Shown here: in pieces, positions 57,134 through 64,000 of the stretch
How the letters are laid out: every line of letters starts with the position of its first letter
How positions within the stretch are numbered: the first letter of the stretch is position 1
From: an uncultured Sphingorhabdus sp.
GTDB taxonomy: Bacteria; Pseudomonadota; Alphaproteobacteria; Sphingomonadales; Sphingomonadaceae
NCBI GenBank assembly: GCA_937873665.1
Contig: CALMYW010000393.1
Span: 310,001-374,000, forward strand
Length of the DNA stretch: 64,000 bases
Reading direction: 5' to 3'
The notes under the pieces: generated by a model
The model's database searches: none
Told to the model about the DNA's origin: nothing
What the model saw: the letters and a program-made list of their open reading frames with translations, nothing else
Made by a program: the position numbers and the translations under genes

Positions 57134-59428
57134 ATGACGGCACAATCCAAGATAGTCGAAATCGGCCGCTCGCAGAGCGATTCCAGCCCTTCTGAGTATA
57201 ACGGTGAGGAACAGGTGGACGTTCAGCAAGAATATGCTTACGCCCCGGCCTCTGAGGAATATCTGGAAAACGAGTGGAATGATGTCGTCGAATCAGGTCG
57301 GCCTTGGGGCAAAATACTCCTTCTGTTGACCCTTATTTCTGCGGCTTTGGGTTGGACCGGCTTTTTCATTTGGGCGCATCTTCCGGAACTGGCCGCTCTC
57401 CCTGCTCCTGCTCGGATTAGTGAACTAATCGTCCAATGGTCCGCTCCTGTTGCTGTGATCGGCCTTTTGTGGCTGCTATCAATGCGCATGAGTTCTACCG
57501 AGGCGAAACGCTTCGGCGATGTTGCTGCTCTGTTGAGATCCGAAAGCGATGCGTTGCAAAACCGCATGCGCAATGTGAACGGTGAGATCGCGCTCGCCCG
57601 ATCCTTCCTGGCGGAGAACGCCAAGGAATTGGAAACTGTAGGTCGCCTATCCGCTCAAAGGCTGACAGAAGCAGCATCGCAGTTGAACGCTGCTCTAACC
57701 GATTCCGACGAACGGGCCAAAATGCTGCAGGTTGCGAGCAATGCCGCTGTGACGAACCTGGAGCAGCTGCGGAACCACTTACCGGTCGTGACCAGCGCAG
57801 CCAAGGATGCGACAAACCAGATAGGCATTGCGGGCAACACGGCGCACAGCCAGATTCAGGCAATCATCGGTGTCCTGAAAACCATGGATGAAAGCGCCGC
57901 AAACGCCAATGTTTCGCTTGAGGCGCTTGATACACGCATCAGTGCCAGCACCTCGGCGCTAAACCAAAAACTCTCGGCTGCAAGCGCCGAGCTTTCCCAA
58001 TCGGTTGAACAATCAGGGAAATTGGCTGACGGCATGCTCACTGCGCTTTCGTCGGGTGTTACCGAGGCGGAGCAGCGCCTGATTGAAACTGCGAACCAGC
58101 TTGATGACCGAATGGCAGCGAGCCACCAACGGCTGGAAGGCAATTTGGGTAGCTTGGGAGAAGCCATCGCCCATCTCGAAGCGGTGAGTGACGCGCAAGA
58201 TTCGACAAGCAAAGCCCTGCTCGCCAGAGTGAGGGAATCGATTGTCGAAAGCAGAAACGAGCTTTCGAAATTTGGCGATGAAGCCAGTGACAGCATCGCA
58301 AAGCTGGCGTTCAGCGTTTCGGCGCTTAATGAGCGCAGCGAAGAGCTGGACGGCCGTTTAAAAGGTACGCGGGCGCAAACCGATGCGTTGATAGAGCGAG
58401 CCGGCGCAATGCGTTCTGATCTGGAAGGCATCGCTGATGAAACTGCCGAGAGGCTTGTTTCAAAATTCGATCATGTCAACGCCATGTTCGTTGATGTTCG
58501 CACTGCGTTTTCCGCCGCCAACAAAGAACTTGCAATCGCGGACGCAGGAACAGGTGCTCTCGTACGATCAGTGCACGAACTTGAACAGCTCGTTTCGACG
58601 CAACGCTCCGCCCTCGCCAGCCTCAATGAAAGCTCTTCAGAATATCTGACCGCGCAGCACGAGCAGGTCGATATATTGTCGGCAGCTATCGTTCATACGC
58701 GAACTGCGCTTGAAGAGCTGTCGGGCATTGCCAACGAACAGCTTGTCGCGTCACTGTTGCGCGTTCGCGAAACCACCAAACAGGCAGCAGAGGCAAGCCG
58801 CAAGATTGTCGACGAGGAGCTTTCGGCAGTCGCCGACAAGCTGAACGAGAGAAATCGCGTCGCGATTGAAACAGCGGCCGATCAACAGGTGAAGGCGCTC
58901 GACATCGCGATGCGCGAAGCATTTGGTCGCAATCTGACACTCGCCGCAGACGTCGAGGAACGGATCGAGGCGCAGCTCAAACTGGTTGGCGAGATGGCGA
59001 CAAATCTGGAGCAGCGAGTCAACGAAGCGCATTCGTCCTTTGCTGGGATCGACGATGAAGGTTTCGCACGTCGTATGGCGCTGTTGACTGAATCGTTGAA
59101 CTCTGCAGCAATTGATGTTGCCAAGATTTTGTCGAATGAGGTGACCGATACCGCTTGGGCTGCTTATTTGAAGGGCGACCGTGGCGTGTTCACACGCCGT
59201 GCAGTTCGTCTGCTCGATAGCGGCGAAGCGAAAATCATTGCGGCGCATTATGACGACGACGCCGAGTTCCGCGAACATGTAAACCGCTACATTCACGATT
59301 TTGAATCGATGATGCGCGTTCTGCTCAGCACCCGGGATGGCAATGCCATCGGCGTTACGTTGCTGTCATCGGATGTCGGCAAACTCTATGTCGCGCTTGC
59401 CCAGGCAATTGAGCGCTTGCGCAGTTAA
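57134..59428 (+). CDS. Two-TM long coiled-coil protein (TipN-like architecture)
   Basis: A protein of about 764 residues: an acidic N-terminal cytoplasmic segment, two transmembrane helices (about 59-81, KILLLLTLISAALGWTGFFI, and about 102-118, APVAVIGLLWLLSM), then about 540 residues of nearly unbroken coiled coil rich in Ala, Glu, Ser and Leu. A compact C-terminal part follows (about 690-764, YLKGDRGVFTRRAVRLLDSGEAKII). This resembles the Caulobacter polarity factor TipN in layout; homology is not shown here. ATG 57125 is an alternative start. Neither has a strong ribosome-binding site. Confidence 0.75.
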   Translation: MTAQSKIVEIGRSQSDSSPSEYNGEEQVDVQQEYAYAPASEEYLENEWNDVVESGRPWGKILLLLTLISAALGWTGFFIWAHLPELAALPAPARISELIVQWSAPVAVIGLLWLLSMRMSSTEAKRFGDVAALLRSESDALQNRMRNVNGEIALARSFLAENAKELETVGRLSAQRLTEAASQLNAALTDSDERAKMLQVASNAAVTNLEQLRNHLPVVTSAAKDATNQIGIAGNTAHSQIQAIIGVLKTMDESAANANVSLEALDTRISASTSALNQKLSAASAELSQSVEQSGKLADGMLTALSSGVTEAEQRLIETANQLDDRMAASHQRLEGNLGSLGEAIAHLEAVSDAQDSTSKALLARVRESIVESRNELSKFGDEASDSIAKLAFSVSALNERSEELDGRLKGTRAQTDALIERAGAMRSDLEGIADETAERLVSKFDHVNAMFVDVRTAFSAANKELAIADAGTGALVRSVHELEQLVSTQRSALASLNESSSEYLTAQHEQVDILSAAIVHTRTALEELSGIANEQLVASLLRVRETTKQAAEASRKIVDEELSAVADKLNERNRVAIETAADQQVKALDIAMREAFGRNLTLAADVEERIEAQLKLVGEMATNLEQRVNEAHSSFAGIDDEGFARRMALLTESLNSAAIDVAKILSNEVTDTAWAAYLKGDRGVFTRRAVRLLDSGEAKIIAAHYDDDAEFREHVNRYIHDFESMMRVLLSTRDGNAIGVTLLSSDVGKLYVALAQAIERLRS

Positions 59429-59709
59429 TCCGCTGTCGCCTCCGGGCCTGCGATCAGGAAATCAAAACTGTGGCGGTCAATCCAGCCATAGACATAGTTT
59501 GCGTAGAAGAGACCAAACAACGCAGCCGACAGTAAGGTTGTACGCAACAAGATGACGCCAGGCCTGAAATTACCGGGGGCGCCATCGGCCTGTCCGGGAA
59601 CCTTCTCAAGGCCCATTTCCTCGTAGCTGCGCACGCCGATGGGCAGAATGACAAAGGCACTCAGCACCCAAAACAGTGCGTAAATCGCAATGATAGAAGT
59701 CCAGTTCAT
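59425..59709 (-). CDS. DUF1467 family membrane protein
   Basis: A 94-residue protein with two transmembrane helices (IIAIYALFWVLSAFVILPIGV and VILLRTTLLSAALFGLFYANYVYG) matching the DUF1467 pattern. The function is unknown. Its ATG overlaps the rnj stop (ATGA), and the gene ends the nuoN-birA-coaX-rnj string, a conserved alphaproteobacterial arrangement. The stop overlaps that of the convergent coiled-coil gene. Confidence 0.85.
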   Translation of the reverse strand: MNWTSIIAIYALFWVLSAFVILPIGVRSYEEMGLEKVPGQADGAPGNFRPGVILLRTTLLSAALFGLFYANYVYGWIDRHSFDFLIAGPEATAD

Positions 59710-61349
59710 GCAGTTTCCACGATCAGCACATCGACAATCGGTTTCTTGCCTGTCCAGCTGGTCGCAACCCGGCGAACGGCAAGACGTAGATTCTCCCGTA
59801 GGTCGCCGAGGTCGCCGCGCCAGTCGCGCACCGCTTTTTCAGCAGCCGATGATGCCTCGTCGAGGAAGTCGTCAATCTCGGCCTCGATCGGGATTCCGTG
59901 CAGGCGGATCACCGGGTCGCCAAGCAAGTTGTTGTCACCGTCCAGCGCCACCGCAACGTTGATGATCCCATACCATGACAAGCGACGGCGCTGTGTCAGA
60001 GTTTCACCATCAGAGGCAATGATTGTGTCGCCATCAAGCACAAGACGCCCTGTGCGCTCATTGCCAATCTGCTCTGGGCCTTTAGGCGCGAGGCGGATTA
60101 CATCACCATTTGACTGCACAATAGTCTTCGGAATTCCCAGCGATTGCCCAAAACGGGCTTGTTCAGCCATATGGCGACGCTCGCCATGTACGGGCACCAG
60201 GATTTCAGGCCGGACCCATTCATAGAGCTTCGCCAACTCATTGCGGCCGGGATGTCCGGATACATGCACATGCGCCTGTTTTTCGGTCACCATGATAATG
60301 TTCCGGCGTGCCAATTGGTTCATCACATGCCCGATAGCCATTTCGTTGCCGGGAATCTGCTTTGAAGAAAAAATGACGGTGTCGCCCTCTTCCAGTTTCA
60401 CCGGGTGATTGCCTTCTGCGATGCGGGCCAACGCCGCGCGCGCTTCCCCCTGACCACCGGTCGCGACCACCATCACCTGGTTACGCGGAAAGGCATCGAC
60501 AGCCTCCATATCAACCGTTTCCGGCAGGTTTTTGAGATAACCCGTTGATTGAGAGGCTTCGACAATTTTGTGGAGCGACCGGCCCGCAAAGCAAAGTTTG
60601 CGCCCAGCTTCGCGCGCGACATCAGCTAGCGTCTGGAGGCGGGCTGAGTTTGAGGCAAAAGTGGTCACAACCACCCTGCCCCGCGCCTCAGTCACATGTT
60701 TGAGTAGATCAGAATGGACACTCGCTTCGCTACCGCTGGCCTTGTCGTTAAAGACATTGGTTGAATCGCAGACCATCGCAAGGATGCCCTCGTCGCCAAT
60801 CGCCGTCAGTTGTTCAGCACTAGCAGGCGTGCCGATGACGGGGGTTTCGTCGAGTTTCCAGTCTCCAGTGTGAAAGACCTTACCAAAGGGCGTATCGATA
60901 ACCAGCGCGCTCATTTCAAGGATGGAGTGCGCGAGCGGAACGAAGCGGATATCGAACGGACCGAGATTGATCTGACCCTCCATTGGCACAATGTTCAGAT
61001 CTACTTCGTCAGCTATGCCCTGCTCATCAAGTTTGCCTTTGATCAGCGCAGCCGTAAATGGCGTCGCATAAAGCGGCACGCCAAGATCAGCGGCAAAATA
61101 GGGTACGGCACCGATATGATCTTCATGTCCGTGGGTCAGAATGATACCCAGCAGGTCCGCCTTGCGGTCTTCGATGAATTCCAGATCAGGCATGATCAGA
61201 TCAATGCCCGGATAATCCTCATGGCCAAAGGTTACGCCAAGATCGACCATGATCCATTTGCCCTGGCAGCCATAGAGATTGGCATTCATGCCGATTTCGT
61301 CCGACCCGCCAAGGGCGAGGAACAAAAGTTCATTTTTAGGAGTTGTCAT
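59706..61349 (-). CDS. rnj: Ribonuclease J
   Basis: Beta-CASP metallo-beta-lactamase ribonuclease with 5' exo- and endonuclease activity in RNA decay and processing. The 547-residue protein has the zinc motif [13 protein letters not shown] (His73, His75, Asp77, His78), later ligands in [14 protein letters not shown] and [12 protein letters not shown], and beta-CASP motifs [19 protein letters not shown] and [11 protein letters not shown]. The length is typical. The stop overlaps the DUF1467 start and the ATG overlaps the coaX stop. Confidence 0.96.
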   Translation of the reverse strand: MTTPKNELLFLALGGSDEIGMNANLYGCQGKWIMVDLGVTFGHEDYPGIDLIMPDLEFIEDRKADLLGIILTHGHEDHIGAVPYFAADLGVPLYATPFTAALIKGKLDEQGIADEVDLNIVPMEGQINLGPFDIRFVPLAHSILEMSALVIDTPFGKVFHTGDWKLDETPVIGTPASAEQLTAIGDEGILAMVCDSTNVFNDKASGSEASVHSDLLKHVTEARGRVVVTTFASNSARLQTLADVAREAGRKLCFAGRSLHKIVEASQSTGYLKNLPETVDMEAVDAFPRNQVMVVATGGQGEARAALARIAEGNHPVKLEEGDTVIFSSKQIPGNEMAIGHVMNQLARRNIIMVTEKQAHVHVSGHPGRNELAKLYEWVRPEILVPVHGERRHMAEQARFGQSLGIPKTIVQSNGDVIRLAPKGPEQIGNERTGRLVLDGDTIIASDGETLTQRRRLSWYGIINVAVALDGDNNLLGDPVIRLHGIPIEAEIDDFLDEASSAAEKAVRDWRGDLGDLRENLRLAVRRVATSWTGKKPIVDVLIVETA

Positions 61350-62134
61350 GCCCCGCCTTCGCGGTTTGCATAGAGCTTGGCAAGCCCGCGCAGTGTCAAA
61401 TCGGGTTCAACCCTGTCAAATAGATGGCTGTGCTGCTGGAAAAGTGCTGCCAGCCCGCCGGTAGCGATGACTTTCACCGGTCTGCCAATCTCCGCCTTCA
61501 TGCGCCCAAGCAGACCTTCGATCAGCCCGACATAGCCAAAATAAATGCCGATCTGCATCTGCCCCACCGTATCGCGACCGATAACGCTCTGCGACGGCGG
61601 CGGTTCAATCGCGATGCGCGGCAGCATGGCGGCGGCATTATAGAGCGCGTCGAGCGACAGGTTGATGCCCGGGGCTATGCTGCCGCCTAGATAGGATCCT
61701 TCGGTACCGATGTGATCGAAGGTTGTCGCGGTACCGAAGCTGATGACTATCTTGTCGATACCGGGCTCGAGCGCTTGAGCTGCAATCGCATTGACCGCGC
61801 GGTCCGCGCCCAGAGCGCGTGGTTCATCGACCTTCAGCGCAATGCCCCAGCTGACCGGCTCACGCCCGGCAACCAGAGCATCAATGCCGAAATATTTTTG
61901 GCTGAGAACCTGAAGATTGTGCAGCGCACGCGGAACAACGGTCGCGATGATGACCGCATCGATGTCACTGCGCTTATGCCCCTCCATCTGCAGCAACTGG
62001 TCAAGCCAGACGGCATATTCATCCGCGGTGCGCCGCGCGTCGGTGGCAATCCGCCAGCGCTGCACAATTTCGCCAGCCTCATCTACCAGAGCGAATTTGA
62101 CGTTGGTGTTACCATTATCGACCGCGAGAAGCAT
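61346..62134 (-). CDS. coaX: Type III pantothenate kinase
   Basis: First enzyme of coenzyme A synthesis. The 262-residue ASKHA-fold kinase starts [16 protein letters not shown] (phosphate-binding loop) and has [28 protein letters not shown] and [23 protein letters not shown]. The length is standard. It lies 13 bp after birA and overlaps rnj at ATGA. Confidence 0.96.
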   Translation of the reverse strand: MLLAVDNGNTNVKFALVDEAGEIVQRWRIATDARRTADEYAVWLDQLLQMEGHKRSDIDAVIIATVVPRALHNLQVLSQKYFGIDALVAGREPVSWGIALKVDEPRALGADRAVNAIAAQALEPGIDKIVISFGTATTFDHIGTEGSYLGGSIAPGINLSLDALYNAAAMLPRIAIEPPPSQSVIGRDTVGQMQIGIYFGYVGLIEGLLGRMKAEIGRPVKVIATGGLAALFQQHSHLFDRVEPDLTLRGLAKLYANREGGA

Positions 62135-62147
62135 GACGCTGTCCTTA

Positions 62148-62855
62148 TCAAATCAGGAATATATCGGCGGCGTGAATGGCACGAATTGCGCCCTCCGCCA
62201 AGCGCAGGCTGAGCGCACCATCGTCGCTGAGACCCGCAAAAAGCCCGTCAATCTGCTCACCGTCAGGCAGACTGACGCGCAGGGCCGTGCCCTTGGGATG
62301 TGCGGCTGCTTCCCATGCGCGCAGCAGGTTGGCTAAAGGCTGCTGCCGCCATTTTTGCAGCCACGACGCGAATTGGTCTGCCAATATCTCGCAAACTGCT
62401 TGCGGCTCGGGCGGATTGGCGCCCAAAGCCCGAAGGTCGCTGACGGGGCGTCCGATATCTTCCGGGTGTGAGAGGAGATTGATTCCGAAACCGGCAATAA
62501 TCGCGTCACCCGCCCTTTCGAGCAATATCCCGCACAGTTTCTCGCCATGGCCCGACAACACATCATTGGGCCATTTTAGCTGGATGACTGTATCGTGCGC
62601 GACCAGCTTTATAGTATCAAAGGCAGCCAAACCCGCGACAAAGGCGAGGGTTGATGGGGGCGGGTCGCCGGATGACAGCCTTATTATAGTGCTAGCGTAG
62701 AGATTGCCTGCTGGGCTGCCCCAGTCGCGCCCCATGCGCCCACGCCCACCGCCCTGTTGGTCGGCGCGAAGCCAAAGCCCTTCTGGCGCGCCCGAGGCAG
62801 CACGCGCCAGCAGATCGGCATTGGTGGAACCGGTAAGTGCTACCTGCTCGAACAA
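62148..62855 (-). CDS. birA: Biotin-[acetyl-CoA-carboxylase] ligase
   Basis: Attaches biotin to the acyl carrier domain of carboxylases. The 235-residue protein has [14 protein letters not shown], the biotinyl-AMP loop [15 protein letters not shown], and [21 protein letters not shown]. It has no N-terminal winged helix, so it is the ligase-only form without repressor function. The start is a TTG, 5 bp after the nuoN stop. Confidence 0.94.
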   Translation of the reverse strand: MFEQVALTGSTNADLLARAASGAPEGLWLRADQQGGGRGRMGRDWGSPAGNLYASTIIRLSSGDPPPSTLAFVAGLAAFDTIKLVAHDTVIQLKWPNDVLSGHGEKLCGILLERAGDAIIAGFGINLLSHPEDIGRPVSDLRALGANPPEPQAVCEILADQFASWLQKWRQQPLANLLRAWEAAAHPKGTALRVSLPDGEQIDGLFAGLSDDGALSLRLAEGAIRAIHAADIFLI

Positions 62856-62860
62856 AATGC

Positions 62861-64000
62861 TCAGAACAAGGCTCCGGCAGCTTGCGCTGTTACCGCTCCG
62901 AGAAGCGGGATGGCCAAATAACCCAAGGGAGAAACGACCAAGCCGAGTGCCCCGCCAGTCCAGCCCAAAACCTTGTCATCTTCGGCGTCGATGACGTCAA
63001 CAGACTCGTCAAAATACATCGTCTTGACGACCTTCAAATAATAGAAGGCGCCAATCACAGAGGCAGCGATACCAATAACCGCCAACGGGAACAGACCCGC
63101 AGCTATCGCGGCATTGAACACGACCAGTTTGCCATAAAAGCCGAACAAGGGCGGAATGCCGGCAAGGCTGAACATGAAAATCGCGAAGATGGCAGCAAGA
63201 GCAGGGCGGGTTTTCGAGAGCCCGGCAATATCCGCCATGCTTTCCTTCATCTCACCATCACGACCCTTCAACTGCATCAGGCAGACGAACCCGCCCAGTG
63301 TCATTGCGACATAAATGGCAAGGTAAACCAGCATCGCCGCTACGCCCTGCTCGGTTCCGGCGGCCAGACCAATCAGGAGGAAGCCGACATTGTTAATCGA
63401 GCTATAGGCCAAAAGGCGCTTCAGGTTTTGCTGGCCAATCGCACCGACTGCACCGATGATGATCGACATCAGGGCCACCACCATCACGATCTGCTGCCAT
63501 GCCTGCACCTGGTTGCCAAAGGCCTCGACCACGATACGGATGAGCAGCGCGCTGGCCGCCACCTTGGGTGCGCTGGCGAAGAAGGCCGTTACCGGCGTCG
63601 GTGCACCTTCATAAACGTCAGGGGTCCACATGTGGAATGGTGCGGCGCTGATCTTGAAGGCGAGCCCTGACAGCACAAAGACCAGACCGAAAAGCAGGCC
63701 CATGCTGAGTTCGCCCGTCATCGCGGTGCCAATGGTTTCAAAGCTGGTCGACCCGGTAAAGCCATAGAGCAGCGACATGCCAAACAGCAAAATGCCGCTG
63801 GCGAGGGCGCCGAGAACGAAATATTTGAGCCCTGCCTCTGCCGAGCGCCCATCATTGCGGGCAAAGCTGGCGAGGACATAGGCCGCGAGACTGTTGAGTT
63901 CGAGGCCGATATAAAGCGTGAGCAAGTCGGTCGCCGACACCATCACGCCCATGCCGACCGCGGCAAGGATGACGAGCACCGGATATTCGGCGCGCATCGC
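62861..64000 (-). CDS. nuoN: NADH-quinone oxidoreductase subunit N, C-terminal part (cut by window edge)
   Basis: Proton-pumping antiporter-like subunit of complex I. About 380 residues are visible; the N-terminus lies beyond 64000, so the Met near that edge is internal. Conserved pieces include LYIGLELNSLAAYVLASFARND, AGLKYFVLGALASGILLFG, APFHMWTPDVYEGAPTPVTAFFASAPK and LLAYSSINNVGFLLIGLAAG, with the lysines used in proton transfer. It ends the nuo operon and is followed by birA, coaX and rnj. Confidence 0.96.
   Translation of the reverse strand, partial: AMRAEYPVLVILAAVGMGVMVSATDLLTLYIGLELNSLAAYVLASFARNDGRSAEAGLKYFVLGALASGILLFGMSLLYGFTGSTSFETIGTAMTGELSMGLLFGLVFVLSGLAFKISAAPFHMWTPDVYEGAPTPVTAFFASAPKVAASALLIRIVVEAFGNQVQAWQQIVMVVALMSIIIGAVGAIGQQNLKRLLAYSSINNVGFLLIGLAAGTEQGVAAMLVYLAIYVAMTLGGFVCLMQLKGRDGEMKESMADIAGLSKTRPALAAIFAIFMFSLAGIPPLFGFYGKLVVFNAAIAAGLFPLAVIGIAASVIGAFYYLKVVKTMYFDESVDVIDAEDDKVLGWTGGALGLVVSPLGYLAIPLLGAVTAQAAGALF

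Overview
The window looks like an alphaproteobacterial chromosome segment, most likely from a sphingomonad (Sphingomonadales). The evidence is: a C4-pathway 5-aminolevulinate synthase; LexA boxes of the alphaproteobacterial form GTTC-N7-GTTC upstream of lexA and of a radical SAM gene; a speF-type leader before an ornithine decarboxylase; a ROSE-like thermometer before hsp20; and the run ppiD-trpEGDC-moaC-moeA-lexA followed by comEC and gltA. No rRNA, tRNA, CRISPR array, prophage or conventional transposase gene was seen. Almost all of the DNA is coding, with many 1-4 bp stop/start overlaps.

Layout. 1-5.3 kb: topA (cut by the window edge), dprA and plsY on the minus strand; murI, hemA and a DUF1993 gene on the plus strand. 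5.3-8.8 kb: btaB/btaA (betaine lipid synthesis, with a candidate Pho box), then a GNAT acetyltransferase coupled to a PLP dehydratase. 8.9-13.6 kb: a polyamine block of carboxynorspermidine dehydrogenase, carboxynorspermidine decarboxylase (nspC) and ornithine decarboxylase with a pseudoknotted leader. A 478-bp inverted-repeat cassette carrying only a GxxExxY gene lies between the first two of these genes. 13.8-28.3 kb: two MAPEG genes, an rRNA/tRNA uracil methyltransferase, ilvD, ispE, ETF-QO, a degenerate uracil-DNA glycosylase homologue, a lytic transglycosylase, moaB, an SOS-boxed radical SAM protein and a dihaem cytochrome. 28.3-37 kb: an acyl-CoA ligase, dnaE, glutathione peroxidase and lolCD. 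37-41 kb: a candidate small RNA, the ROSE-controlled hsp20, pyrG, secG and tpiA. 41-53 kb: ppiD-trpEGDC-moaC-moeA, lexA, comEC and gltA. 53-59.4 kb: an unusual signalling or polarity cluster. 59.4-64 kb: a DUF1467 gene, rnj, coaX, birA and nuoN (cut by the edge).

The least explained parts are two. The first is the GxxExxY cassette with 42-44 bp terminal inverted repeats built from CGCAGAG units, placed cleanly inside a metabolic operon. The second is the 53.1-59.4 kb cluster. It holds a histidine-kinase-like protein whose phosphoacceptor position is Asn, an Hpt-like protein whose phosphoacceptor position is Phe, a DUF2336-like protein, a nucleotidyltransferase/CDP-alcohol-phosphatidyltransferase-like fusion without catalytic Asp residues, and a two-TM long coiled-coil protein resembling TipN in architecture. 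Both phosphorelay modules keep their fold signatures but lack the histidine, which suggests a scaffold or allosteric polarity system rather than a working phosphorelay. This is inference from sequence alone.
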